A stretch of DNA of 64,000 nt, from the NCBI RefSeq assembly GCF_028368975.1, contig NZ_JAQNDM010000002.1, positions 5,760,425 to 5,824,424 of the forward strand, written 5' to 3'. Positions within the stretch are counted from its first letter, which is position 1. Each line of letters starts with the position of its first letter. Of the stretch, positions 27,404 through 35,505 are shown piece after piece. Below the pieces are notes generated by a model. That model had not been told where the DNA came from. It did no database searches and saw nothing but the letters and a program-made list of their open reading frames with translations. Source of the DNA: Stigmatella ashevillena (GTDB taxonomy: Bacteria > Myxococcota > Myxococcia > Myxococcales > Myxococcaceae). The position numbers and the translations under genes are program-made.

Positions 27404-27485
27404 ACGGCGTCACCGCGCTGCTCTGAGAGGCTCGCCGCGTCCCCACTCCGCCCTGTCGGCGGGGCAGGGGGCGCGGCGCTCCGCA
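27241..27485 (+). repeat. 245-bp direct repeat, copy A (3' end of the LamG lipoprotein gene)
   Basis: Covers the last 54 codons, the stop and about 80 bp downstream. It matches 28731-28975 without gaps at about 93% (16 differences counted by eye). Confidence 0.9.
27434..27477 (+). terminator. GC-rich hairpin after the LamG lipoprotein gene
   Basis: GCCGCG at 27434 pairs with CGCGGC at 27472, with inner pairing CCCC/GGGG and CCGCC/GGCGG around a CTGTC loop. It starts about 30 bp after the stop. No T-run follows, so termination efficiency is uncertain. The downstream repeat copy keeps the outer stem but has mismatches in the inner stem. Confidence 0.4.
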
Positions 27486-27896
27486 AAGGTGATGGAGAGG
27501 GGAGTGCCAGGGCGCTCAGCTCCTGCCAGCACCTTGACAGAGATGCCTCCAAGCCCTCGGGAGTTGGACTGGCGGGCAGGCCCACCTACCAAGCAGGCAA
27601 CCGTCGAGCACCGTTGGCTAGCCCGAGGGATCACCCCGCAACCCCTCTTAATCACTGGGGATTTCAGATACCTGCCAGACTTTTGTCGGCACCATTCAGA
27701 TCGCCCACAGAGCAGCCCTTTAACCCTTGCACCATGGTACCACAGGCAGTACTATTCTCTAAACAAGGAGGTTGCTGGGGTAATGCGCACGAGCAAGTCA
27801 CGAAAACCGCCGTAGTTCTAATGGGAACCTCGTCGAGTCTGTCAAAATCTTAGCAGGAGGTAGTGATCATGTATTTACGTTTTGGAGACTAAAAAT
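27486..27896 (+). other. AT-richer stretch upstream of hicA, probably decayed coding DNA
   Basis: No convincing gene. Short overlapping frames read protein-like pieces, for example NAHEQVTKTAVV and, in another frame, NGNLVESVKILAGGSDHVF, as if one gene had been broken by frameshifts. A strong AGGAGG at 27855 precedes a 7-codon mini-frame (ATG 27869 to TAA) that ends just before the hicA ribosome site. The hicA promoter probably lies here. Confidence 0.35.
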
Positions 27897-28151
27897 ATGT
27901 CGAATATTGAAGCGGATATTGCCGAACTTGAACTCGGCGGGGTGAGATTTGATCGCCTTGTAGTGCTCTGTAAGCGCCACTTTGAGGGTCGACATGGAAA
28001 GGGGAGTCATTATTTGTTCAAAACTCCTTGGTCCGGCGACCCACGTATCAATCTCCAACCTTCAAAGAATTCAGGGGAGGCTAAACAGTACCAAGTCCGT
28101 CAGGTACTTGCTGCCCTTCGAAAGCTGCAGGGCCTGCAGAAGGAGGACTAG
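27897..28151 (+). CDS. hicA: HicA-type mRNA interferase toxin
   Basis: 84 residues matching the HicA/YcfA double-stranded-RNA-binding-like fold: the KGSHYLFKTPW motif near residue 40 contains the catalytic His, followed by the PRINLQ strand and a C-terminal helix YQVRQVLAALRKL. HicA toxins cleave mRNA and are neutralised by HicB. ATG 27897 was chosen because GGAG lies 9 nt upstream; an upstream TTG at 27882 is less likely. The antitoxin gene follows after a 125-bp gap, longer than in most hicAB operons. Codon use is less GC-rich than in the neighbours, suggesting acquisition. Confidence 0.85.
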   Translation: MSNIEADIAELELGGVRFDRLVVLCKRHFEGRHGKGSHYLFKTPWSGDPRINLQPSKNSGEAKQYQVRQVLAALRKLQGLQKED

Positions 28152-28171
28152 GTATAAAAGACTAATCGCTC

Positions 28172-28220
28172 CATTCACAACCCCGCCATGGGACCACTCC
28201 TTCGCTCGGGGTTGTGAATG
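28172..28220. repeat. 14-bp perfect inverted repeat between hicA and hicB
   Basis: CATTCACAACCCCG (28172-28185) and CGGGGTTGTGAATG (28207-28220) with a 21-nt loop. It could be an attenuator or terminator between toxin and antitoxin, an operator for HicB, or the end of a small inserted repeat. No T-run follows. Confidence 0.7.
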
Positions 28221-28276
28221 AAGTCCTATTATCACGCGAGAGGGCCGCTTACTCGTGACTTAGAGAGGCCAAGATC

Positions 28277-28597
28277 ATGATTAACGAGTATCAGTACATT
28301 GTAGATTGGGAGCCCGCCGACCGAGTGTTCGTTGCCAGGGTCACGGAATTTCCTTCGCTTGCCGCGCACGGTGATTCACAAGAAGAAGCACTGCGTGAAA
28401 TTCGAGGCGTGGTGGAGGAGGTTATTGCCGATTTGAATGCAACCGGCGAACCCGTGCCAGAGCCACTCTGTTTGCGTCAATACAGCGGAAAGCTCAACTT
28501 GCGAATGCCCCCAGACCTGCACCGGCGATTGGCGGTTGAGGCGGACAGAAAAGGGGTATCACTGAATCAGTTTATCAACATGAAGCTGGTGCAATAA
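28277..28597 (+). CDS. hicB: HicB-type antitoxin
   Basis: 106 residues. The N-terminal half is the degenerate RNase-H-like HicB fold (YQYIVDWEPADRVFVARV, then FPSLAAHGDSQEEAL) that binds HicA. The C-terminal 35 residues are a ribbon-helix-helix/HicB-DNA-binding segment (LNLRMPPDLHRRLAVEA, then GVSLNQFI), expected to autoregulate the operon. AGAGAGGCC lies upstream of the ATG. It pairs with hicA directly upstream. Confidence 0.9.
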   Translation: MINEYQYIVDWEPADRVFVARVTEFPSLAAHGDSQEEALREIRGVVEEVIADLNATGEPVPEPLCLRQYSGKLNLRMPPDLHRRLAVEADRKGVSLNQFINMKLVQ

Positions 28598-28730
28598 CCA
28601 GGGGGGACACCCGAGAAGCGCGAGCCAAGCGCCGCCCAGACTCAAGAGGGCGCCTCGTTTGTCAGGGCTCTCTTCGCATCTCAGGCGCTCCACTGCTGGG
28701 AACGCCGCTTCCTCAAACAGACGAGGCAAG

Positions 28731-28975
28731 CGTGCGCGTGTCGGCCGCGACGATTCCCGCCAACAGCGTCATGAAGAGACTGAACACCACGTCGGCCATC
28801 ACGGTGGGTTCCCACCCTGCCTACGTGGACGACCTGCTCGTGACGATGGGCAAGGTCCGGCACACGACCGCGAACTTCACGGTCTATCCGTAAACGGCGT
28901 CACCGCGCTGCTCTGGGAGGCTCGCCGCGTCCCCACTACGTCCTGTCGGCGGGGAAGGGGGCGCGGCACTCCGCA
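28731..28975 (+). repeat. 245-bp direct repeat, copy B (orphan 3' end of the LamG gene)
   Basis: Gap-free copy of 27241-27485 at about 93% identity, still in frame through the terminal HTTANF-x-VYP and TAA but without any start. It begins 134 bp after hicB and ends about 75 bp before the leader of kinase paralogue 3. Nothing else was recognised in 28598-28730. Confidence 0.9.
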
Positions 28976-29049
28976 GGGGCACTCCCGCCGCCTCTCTGCT
29001 CCAACCCCTCTCTCGCTCGACAACACCCCCATCCTTCTGGCGAGAGCAC

Positions 29050-29071
29050 TGCCTTCACGTAGAGTCCTCCT
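29050..29071 (+). promoter_or_regulatory. conserved leader of kinase paralogue 3
   Basis: TGCCTTCACGTAGAGT then CCTCCT before GTGACAATG: the same block as before paralogues 1 and 2, with a few changes. The -10-like TAGAGT is at 29060-29065. Confidence 0.4.
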
Positions 29072-30478
29072 GTGACAATGCACGGACTCTCTCAGGCGTT
29101 GGAGCTGTCCTGCCTTCCTCCCGGCACGGACATTGGCCCCTGGCGCGCTCAGGAACTCAGAGGGCAGGGCGCCTATGGGGCCGTCTACCGCGCCGAGCGG
29201 GTAGGAGAGGAGGCCAGCGGCTCCTTCGCGTTGAAGCTGGCCCTCCACCCCATGGACCCCCGCTTCGCGCGCGAGGCGGAGTTGCTCTCACGCCTGTCCC
29301 ATCCGAACGTGCCACGCTTGCGAGACCAGGGGCTGTGGGCACATTCCTCCGGGCACATTCCCTTCCTCGTCATGGACTGGGTCGAAGGCTCCTCCCTCTA
29401 CACCTGGGGCTCGGCTCGCACTCTCTCCTCCAGGCTCGTGCTGCGGGTGCTCTCACAGGCGGCTCGCGCCCTGGAGGCCACCCACGCAGCGGACGGCCTT
29501 CACCGGGACGTCAAGGGCCACAACCTCCTCGTCCGTTCCCAGGACTGCCAGGTGGTGCTCATCGACTTCGGCGCCGGCACCTTTCGCGGCGCTCCCCCGC
29601 TCACCGACGAAGTGCTTCCTCCGGGCACTCACCCGTACCGCAGTCCCGAGGCCATCCAGTTCCAATGGCGCTTCTGGCGTGAGCGTGGCCTCCACTATGC
29701 CCCAGCGCCCGCCGATGACGTGTACGCACTGGGCGTGACGGCTTACCGTCTCGTCACGGGCGTCTATCCCCCCGCTCAGGCGACACGGGCGCCCGCTCCA
29801 GGCCAAGCGCCTTTCCCCATTCCCAGACAGATTCCTCCTGAGGAGTTGGTGACGCTCTGCCCTCATCTGGCCAAGCTCATCCGGCAGATGCTCACGACGA
29901 ATCCCTCCTCCCGGGGCAGCGCGGCACAGCTCGCCCAGGCGCTCGAACAGGCCGCGAAGTCCGCGGGACCTCAGGCCGATCTGCCCATCACCCGCCGCCC
30001 CAGGCCCGCTGCTGTTCCACCAGCACGCTCTGCCTCCCGCTCGTTGGCCTCCCACCGCCAAGCCCTGGGGCTGGCCGCAACAGCCGGACTCGCTGCCTCC
30101 GGGCTCATTCAAGGCGTGTGGACCCTATGGCAACAGCCGAGGCCTTGGCACGTGCGAGATCCCTCTGCCCTGGAGCGTGACGGCGCCGGGGCGGACGCGG
30201 GGACTTCGGGGCTCGCACAGGACGCACTCCCCGGCAGCGCCTCCACGCAAACCCCAGAGCCCGGCCCAAAGTACATCGGCCTCGACATTCCAAAGAGGCC
30301 CCTCCCGGGACAAGCGAAGCCCCCTTGCATGAAGCGCGAGTTCGAACTCAATGGTGGATGCTGGGGGCTCCTCCGAGATGTTGTGCCTCCCTGTGAAGCC
30401 CGGAACTACGAGTGGAAGGGCGCTTGCTATTACCCAATCCTCGCGCTGGTCCCTTCTGGAAACTCCGAGCAACCCTAG
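29072..30478 (+). CDS. transmembrane Ser/Thr protein kinase with Cys-rich C-terminal domain, paralogue 3
   Basis: 468 residues, the same layout as paralogue 2: intact kinase domain (GQGAYGAVY, HRDVKGHN, LIDFGAG), Pro-rich linker, one membrane helix (GLAATAGLAASGLIQGVW, about residues 330-346) and the Cys-rich tail (KPPCMKREFELNGGCW, then GACYYPILALV). Nucleotide identity with paralogue 2 is very high through the kinase core, and divergence concentrates in the linker and the extracytoplasmic tail, as expected if the outer domains recognise different signals. A DUF3396 gene follows after 22 bp and may share the transcript. The start is GTG 29072 or ATG 29078. Confidence 0.88.
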   Translation: MTMHGLSQALELSCLPPGTDIGPWRAQELRGQGAYGAVYRAERVGEEASGSFALKLALHPMDPRFAREAELLSRLSHPNVPRLRDQGLWAHSSGHIPFLVMDWVEGSSLYTWGSARTLSSRLVLRVLSQAARALEATHAADGLHRDVKGHNLLVRSQDCQVVLIDFGAGTFRGAPPLTDEVLPPGTHPYRSPEAIQFQWRFWRERGLHYAPAPADDVYALGVTAYRLVTGVYPPAQATRAPAPGQAPFPIPRQIPPEELVTLCPHLAKLIRQMLTTNPSSRGSAAQLAQALEQAAKSAGPQADLPITRRPRPAAVPPARSASRSLASHRQALGLAATAGLAASGLIQGVWTLWQQPRPWHVRDPSALERDGAGADAGTSGLAQDALPGSASTQTPEPGPKYIGLDIPKRPLPGQAKPPCMKREFELNGGCWGLLRDVVPPCEARNYEWKGACYYPILALVPSGNSEQP

Positions 30479-30500
30479 CCGATCGGATAGGAGTATTCCG

Positions 30501-31406
30501 ATGACTGCCCCCCCGCGCTTCCGTATCCAGACGGAAAATGGATCCGTCCGTGTGCAGGAAGGTTTGCGCCTGACCTTCTACATGCTGCCTCCCCACCAGG
30601 AACTCGTTCGGGGAGTCCTGAGTGCCTTGGAGGCTTACCGGCAAGCTGTGGGCCTTCAAGTCCTCAGGCTATTCGCAACGGAGGAAGGAGATTGGAAGGC
30701 CCTTGATGACGCGGGCTGGACTCAGGTCCAGCGGAAGCTTCGTGAAAAACGCAGTCCGCTCATCACCCTTCATGAGGCATCCGAAACCGAGTCCCGCTAT
30801 GCCTTCTTTTACTTTGGGAAGGACGCGACGTATGCCAGCAGAATGAATGAGCCCGGCGCGATGTGCGAGGCCACGTTCTGGCTACCCACCGAGTTCATGG
30901 ACGCTCATGGACCGGAGCGTGTCCGAAAATTGGCGCTGGAGCTTGCCTCACTGCTGCCTTGGCACTCTGGGTATTGCGGTCTCTCGTTCAACGGAGACCT
31001 CGACATCCCGAGCGATTGGCATGCTCTGACACAGTACGGTATGCGCCATCCAGGCATCGACATTCCCAGTCCAGAGGGGCACTCCTGGGACATCGGAAGT
31101 CGACTGGGAGGACCCTCCTGGATGAACTTTCTCGGCCCAGCCGTGTTGATGGATCTGGGGGGCGCGTCTGGATTACGGGCTCACCTCCAAGACCCCTCCA
31201 CCACGGTCCACCCGTGGGAAGGAGGCAAGGCCATCGTCACCCTGGGGACGCAACCCGAAGCGGGAGATACACTCCGAGGAGACGTGCTGCCCGCCTACCG
31301 TGAACTCGCCCGGGTCTTGGAGCCGTGGCGTTATCATCGGCAGTGGCAAACGCCGTCCCCCAGAGATCAGGAACTCCGCCGATGGGAAAGCCGCTTCCTC
31401 GATTGA
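30501..31406 (+). CDS. DUF3396 / type VI immunity family protein
   Basis: 301 residues with the DUF3396 pattern: an N-terminal strand (RLTFYMLPPH), TFWLPTEFMDAHG, a LPWHSGYCGLSFN core and WMNFLGPAVLMDLGG near residue 220. Members of this family are annotated as immunity proteins for secreted toxins (type VI immunity) and are frequent in myxobacteria. GGAG lies 10 nt upstream of ATG 30501. It follows kinase paralogue 3 by 22 bp, but no toxin gene is next to it, so it is either an orphan immunity gene protecting against non-self toxin or is tied to the kinase. That last point is inference. Confidence 0.82.
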   Translation: MTAPPRFRIQTENGSVRVQEGLRLTFYMLPPHQELVRGVLSALEAYRQAVGLQVLRLFATEEGDWKALDDAGWTQVQRKLREKRSPLITLHEASETESRYAFFYFGKDATYASRMNEPGAMCEATFWLPTEFMDAHGPERVRKLALELASLLPWHSGYCGLSFNGDLDIPSDWHALTQYGMRHPGIDIPSPEGHSWDIGSRLGGPSWMNFLGPAVLMDLGGASGLRAHLQDPSTTVHPWEGGKAIVTLGTQPEAGDTLRGDVLPAYRELARVLEPWRYHRQWQTPSPRDQELRRWESRFLD

Positions 31407-31429
31407 ATGAGCTCCGTTGACGGAGGGCG

Positions 31430-33343
31430 TCAGCCTTCGGTCACGTACCTGCCCTTGCGGAAGAGGATCTCTCCTCCTGCCTCGGGCTGGAACGCGAGCA
31501 CGATTTCGTCGCCCACCCGTGCCATCGCGAGCCCTCCCCTGGGCGCAACGAAGGCCCCATGAATGGGCGTTTGCGGGCTCCATCCCCCCTGCGCCAGGGT
31601 GCCAAAACCATCATTGGAGGTCATGAAGTCCTTGCTCTTGTAGGACACGGGCCTGGTGGGCGTCATGAGGCCACTGAGGGAGAAGGTCTCCGTCAGGAGC
31701 AGGGAATGGGAGACCCCCGGGTGGACAAGGTGGATTACCCCCGCGAGCTCCGCCATCGCGAGCGGGCCGCCCGCCCGGTAGGGCCTGTTCCAGGGCTCCG
31801 GCTCTCCCGAGGTGTCCGCGCCAGGTTGGCGGGAGAAGGAGGCGACCGGGAACTGGCTGGGAGACCACGTGTCTTGGCTCGTGCTTTCATCGATCCGGGG
31901 GGAGTTGCTCGGGATGGCGGTGACCGAGCCCATGACGGGGGTGGACACCACGTTGAAGGGGGCGGTGTTGTACGAAACCACAGACATCTGTGGGCTGCCC
32001 GTGGGCCGGTAGACCAGGTAGAGCGAGGCACCCAGCGCGCACAGGGCCAAGGGACCCTCGGTCGAGACTCCAGGCACAGGGACTTCCTGCCCCCATTCTC
32101 CGTGCTGGTGGATGCGTGACTGGATCGCTCCATCCGGCGTCCGATACGTGAGCATGAGGCGCTCCCCCCCCGAGAGGGCCGCGAGGGCGAGCGCGCCACC
32201 CGACCGGATGGCCACCGGCGTGGGCTTGGGAGACCAACCGGAGCCCACCCCATAAGAGAGGGACTGGAGCGTGCCCTCGCGTGTCTCGTAGACCAGCACC
32301 AGTTCCTCTGGTGTGGCAGCGAGGGCGAGGCGCCCGCCCCCCGAGACGCCGAGTGTGCTCTCCTCGGACCAGCCCATGGCATCCAGGGTGCGGAAGCGGC
32401 GCGGCCCTTCCTTCGTCGCGTATACGGCATAGAGCGCCCCCGCGAACTCCGCGAGCGCGAAGCTGTCCGCCTGGGAGAGAGGGGTGGGGGTCGCTGCCTC
32501 CCACTGGAAACGCCTGTCCCAGAGGAATTGGAACCAGTTGCTGGAGGCGTCATTCTTGCCCAGGGAACCCAACTGGAAGTTCTCCTCGATGGTGCGCAGG
32601 AGACTGTAGTGGTTGTACCCCTCGGGCTGCTCGCCAGGCTGGATCATGTCTCCCAGCAGCACGGTGTAGATTTGATTCGGTCCATCATAGACAACCTCGT
32701 TGCCTTGGTCTTTCGTGTAGGAGGCCTTGAAATCCTCCTCGTCGAAGGTGACCACCACCAGCGTTCGGGGGGGCAGATGCGAGTCCGGGCCCGGGAAGCG
32801 CAGGGCGCCGAAGAATGACTCGAGCCACGTCGCGGTCTGATCGACGAGCGCGGGCGCGCGTTCTGCGGGCTCCGTATTCGTCCCGTTGGAGTAGTGGCCG
32901 TCATTCCACATGTTGGGGGTGAACCAAGCGTAGTTCGGCAAGGTTCCGTTCAGCAGATCGGCCCAGAACGCGCGCTCATCCTGGATGCGTTCCCAGCGAG
33001 CGGGGTTCTGCTGGATGTTCGCGAAGGACGAGAAGGGGTTGTGCTTGATGACGTAGGGGTACTCATCCTTGGGCTTGAGCGTGTTCGACCACAGCGTGCT
33101 CTGCGGGATGTAGCTCTGCATGTAGGCCTTCCACGTGAGGCCATGCGGCGACTCCTCGATGAGGTCAACGACGGTCCGCTGGGGGAGGGGAGGGGCAGGG
33201 GCCTCGTCCGCCGTGACGTTGCAGAGCTCTCCGGCGATCGATGCGATGTAGTTGGTCTGCGAGGGATGCATGACGCCGAAGGCGTTGCGCAGTCCTGCTT
33301 GCATTGACGTGTCAGAGGCACCCACTGACATGTCATTGGACAT
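31430..33343 (-). CDS. phosphoesterase-family protein, N-terminally shortened, with beta-propeller-like C-terminus
   Basis: 637 residues. Residues about 20-300 match the C-terminal two thirds of PF04185-type phosphoesterases (acid phosphatase/phospholipase C superfamily): HPSQTNYIASIAGE, LTWKAYMQSYIP, ALPNYAW-like LPNYAWFTPNMWNDGH and TLVVVTFDEEDF. The usual first 40-60 residues, with the MENxS(Y/F)D metal-binding motif and a signal peptide, are absent, and no matching sequence is visible upstream. So the gene looks 5'-truncated and may be inactive. Residues 330-637 hold repeated 50-residue units of the type GGRLALAATPEELVLVYETR that look like a beta-propeller or lectin module. It diverges from an intact relative across 131 bp. 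Confidence 0.7.
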   Translation of the reverse strand: MSNDMSVGASDTSMQAGLRNAFGVMHPSQTNYIASIAGELCNVTADEAPAPPLPQRTVVDLIEESPHGLTWKAYMQSYIPQSTLWSNTLKPKDEYPYVIKHNPFSSFANIQQNPARWERIQDERAFWADLLNGTLPNYAWFTPNMWNDGHYSNGTNTEPAERAPALVDQTATWLESFFGALRFPGPDSHLPPRTLVVVTFDEEDFKASYTKDQGNEVVYDGPNQIYTVLLGDMIQPGEQPEGYNHYSLLRTIEENFQLGSLGKNDASSNWFQFLWDRRFQWEAATPTPLSQADSFALAEFAGALYAVYATKEGPRRFRTLDAMGWSEESTLGVSGGGRLALAATPEELVLVYETREGTLQSLSYGVGSGWSPKPTPVAIRSGGALALAALSGGERLMLTYRTPDGAIQSRIHQHGEWGQEVPVPGVSTEGPLALCALGASLYLVYRPTGSPQMSVVSYNTAPFNVVSTPVMGSVTAIPSNSPRIDESTSQDTWSPSQFPVASFSRQPGADTSGEPEPWNRPYRAGGPLAMAELAGVIHLVHPGVSHSLLLTETFSLSGLMTPTRPVSYKSKDFMTSNDGFGTLAQGGWSPQTPIHGAFVAPRGGLAMARVGDEIVLAFQPEAGGEILFRKGRYVTEG

Positions 33344-33474
33344 GTCATCAGCGAGGGTTCAGCACGGCAGACACCCAAGAGAGAAATTGGTGGCGATTCC
33401 GGTGAGCCCTCGCTACAGCAGCGCGACCGTTGTCGCCGTCCACACACCACCGCAGCTCGCGAGAAAGCCCTCTC

Positions 33475-34983
33475 ATGCCCCCCTCCTCTGGCGCCATTCA
33501 ACATGTCTTCGTCCTGATGATGGAGAACCGGTCCTTCGACCACATGCTGGGCTTCTCTGGCATCACCGGCACCGACGCGGTGACGGGCAAGCTCACGAAG
33601 CTCCAGGGGCTGGCGGGCAACGAGTCCAACGTCTACAACGGCGCCGCCTATCCGGTGACCCAGCCCGCGGATGACTCCATGCCCGTGGGGCCCCACCATG
33701 ACTTCCCCGATGTGCTCCAGCAGCTCGCCGGGCCGGGGGTGTCCTCCTTGAAGGAGGGCGCCTATCCCCCCATCACCAACACAGGCTTCGTCTCCAGTTA
33801 CGTCGAGGCGATCACCAAGGCCCATCCGGGAGAGGTCCAGCAATTCGCGCCGGGGGAGGTGATGAAGTGCTACGGCCCAGGTCAACTCCCGGTGCTCACC
33901 ACGCTCGTCCGGGAGTTCGCGGTCTGTGACCATTGGTTCTCGTCGCTTCCGGGCCCCACCTGGCCCAACCGGTTTTTCGTGAACGCCGCATCCTCCGGCG
34001 GCCTCGATCACAGCCCCAGCCAGGCAGAGATCCTTGAATGGGAGTTGAACCCCACCGGCGGGTTCACCTTCGAGAAAGGCTCCCTCTTCAACAAAGACAA
34101 CCTTCAGTGGCGCATCTACTCTGGGGGAGTGTTCTGCATTGCCCACGCGATGAGCGGCGTCACTGCCAAAGACATCCACGCCTACGACCACTTCGCGAGC
34201 GATCTCCAGGGCAATTACACCGCCCAATACACGTTCATCGAGCCGAACTATGGCGACGTGGAGAACGACTCGTACGCGGGGGGCAATTCGCAGCACCCGC
34301 TGGACGATGTCAGGCACGGCGAGGCGCTCATCAAGGCCACCTACGAGGCCATCCGCAACTCCCCCCTTTGGGACAACAGCCTGCTCATCATCACCTGGGA
34401 CGAGCACGGTGGCTTCTACGATGGCGTTCGGCCTCCCGCCGCGCCATCCCCCGGCGACAAGCAGCTCATGCGCGGGGTCAATGAATCCGGGTTCAACTTC
34501 CGGCAGTACGGCGTCCGGGTCCCCGCCGTCGTCATCTCGCCGCGGATCGCCCAGAATGTCATCGACCACCGGCTGTATGACCACGCCTCGGTGCCGGCGA
34601 CGGTCGAGGCGCTGTTCAGCCTCTCGCCGATGACCCAGCGCGACGCGAACGCGAACAACGTGCTTTCGCTCGTCACGCTGCCGACCCCCAGGACGAACTG
34701 CCCCAAGAGCCTGCCCTCGCCGACGCCTTCCACCCCCTCGCCGACCCTCGCGCGCCCGCCGCCGAAGCTCCCCGCCCCGACCGATCCGATGGGTGAAGGC
34801 AACCTGCCCGGATTCCTGCACGTCGCCATGCGCAGCGACCTGGAGTTGTCACCTCCCGCAGAGCGGCAAGCCATTCTCGCGCGGGTCAAGGCGATCCAGA
34901 CGCACGCCGACGTGGAACAGTACATGAGGGAAATCGGCCAGAAGATCCGCGTCTCCCGCTCGCGTGGGGCCACGACACCGTAG
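33475..34983 (+). CDS. phospholipase C / phosphoesterase family protein
   Basis: 502 residues of the non-haemolytic phospholipase C/acid-phosphatase superfamily (PF04185). Motifs in order: IQHVFVLMMENRSFDHMLG near the start, the GPTWPNRFF segment (about 160), DIHAYDHFASDL, IEPNYGD (about 255), and TWDEHGGFYDG (about 305) carrying metal ligands. It hydrolyses phosphate esters, often of phospholipids. No Sec or Tat signal is obvious at the chosen ATG 33475; TTG 33430 adds only 15 residues without a signal. The C-terminal 100 residues are Pro-rich, then helical. It diverges from the shortened relative at 31430. Confidence 0.87.
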   Translation: MPPSSGAIQHVFVLMMENRSFDHMLGFSGITGTDAVTGKLTKLQGLAGNESNVYNGAAYPVTQPADDSMPVGPHHDFPDVLQQLAGPGVSSLKEGAYPPITNTGFVSSYVEAITKAHPGEVQQFAPGEVMKCYGPGQLPVLTTLVREFAVCDHWFSSLPGPTWPNRFFVNAASSGGLDHSPSQAEILEWELNPTGGFTFEKGSLFNKDNLQWRIYSGGVFCIAHAMSGVTAKDIHAYDHFASDLQGNYTAQYTFIEPNYGDVENDSYAGGNSQHPLDDVRHGEALIKATYEAIRNSPLWDNSLLIITWDEHGGFYDGVRPPAAPSPGDKQLMRGVNESGFNFRQYGVRVPAVVISPRIAQNVIDHRLYDHASVPATVEALFSLSPMTQRDANANNVLSLVTLPTPRTNCPKSLPSPTPSTPSPTLARPPPKLPAPTDPMGEGNLPGFLHVAMRSDLELSPPAERQAILARVKAIQTHADVEQYMREIGQKIRVSRSRGATTP

Positions 34984-35154
34984 GCACCTGAGGGCCGTCC
35001 TCTTCCTGGGGCGTTCAGCCCCTTGCTTCGCCCCTCGGTCGATAGACGCCTGGACAGGCGTGTGCCCCTCGCCGACTCCACGGCCTTGCCCTCGCTGACC
35101 CTGCCGGAGACACCCCACCCATGGGCAGATTCATCGCGAGAAAGGAGAAGCGCC

Positions 35155-35505
35155 ATGAGCTACGTTGATGGATTCGTGATCCCCGTTCCCCTCACCAACA
35201 AGGACGCTTACCGGGAGATGGCCGCCAAGGCCCTGACGCTGTTCAAGGAATATGGTGCGACCCGCGTCGTCGAGTGCTGGGGCAACGATGTACCCGACGG
35301 CAAGGTCACCGATTTCAAGGGCGCGGTGAAGGCCGAGCCCAGTGAGACCGTGGTCTTCTCGTGGATTGAGTGGCCCTCGAAGGCCGCCCGTGACACGGGC
35401 AACCAGAAGATGATGGAAGACCCGCGCATGAAGGCCATCGAGGGAATGCCTTTCGACGGCAAGCGCATGATCTTCGGCGGGTTCGAAGTTCTACTCGACT
35501 CCTGA
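35155..35505 (+). CDS. DUF1428 family protein (YbaA-like)
   Basis: 116 residues matching DUF1428: [12 protein letters not shown] start, [22 protein letters not shown] core, and [18 protein letters not shown] end. The fold is a dimeric alpha/beta barrel; no reaction is known. It has a strong ribosome site (AAAGGAG 9 nt upstream of ATG 35155). Its last 15 bp overlap the 3' end of the convergent flavoprotein gene. Confidence 0.92.
   Translation: MSYVDGFVIPVPLTNKDAYREMAAKALTLFKEYGATRVVECWGNDVPDGKVTDFKGAVKAEPSETVVFSWIEWPSKAARDTGNQKMMEDPRMKAIEGMPFDGKRMIFGGFEVLLDS

Noticed and set aside
27882-27896. TTG start for hicA
   Set aside because: ATG 27897 has GGAG at the right distance and fits the family length.
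32950-34821. Minus-strand open frame of 623 codons
   Set aside because: Crosses the divergent promoter between two phosphoesterase genes and runs antisense to the intact one; no homology signs.
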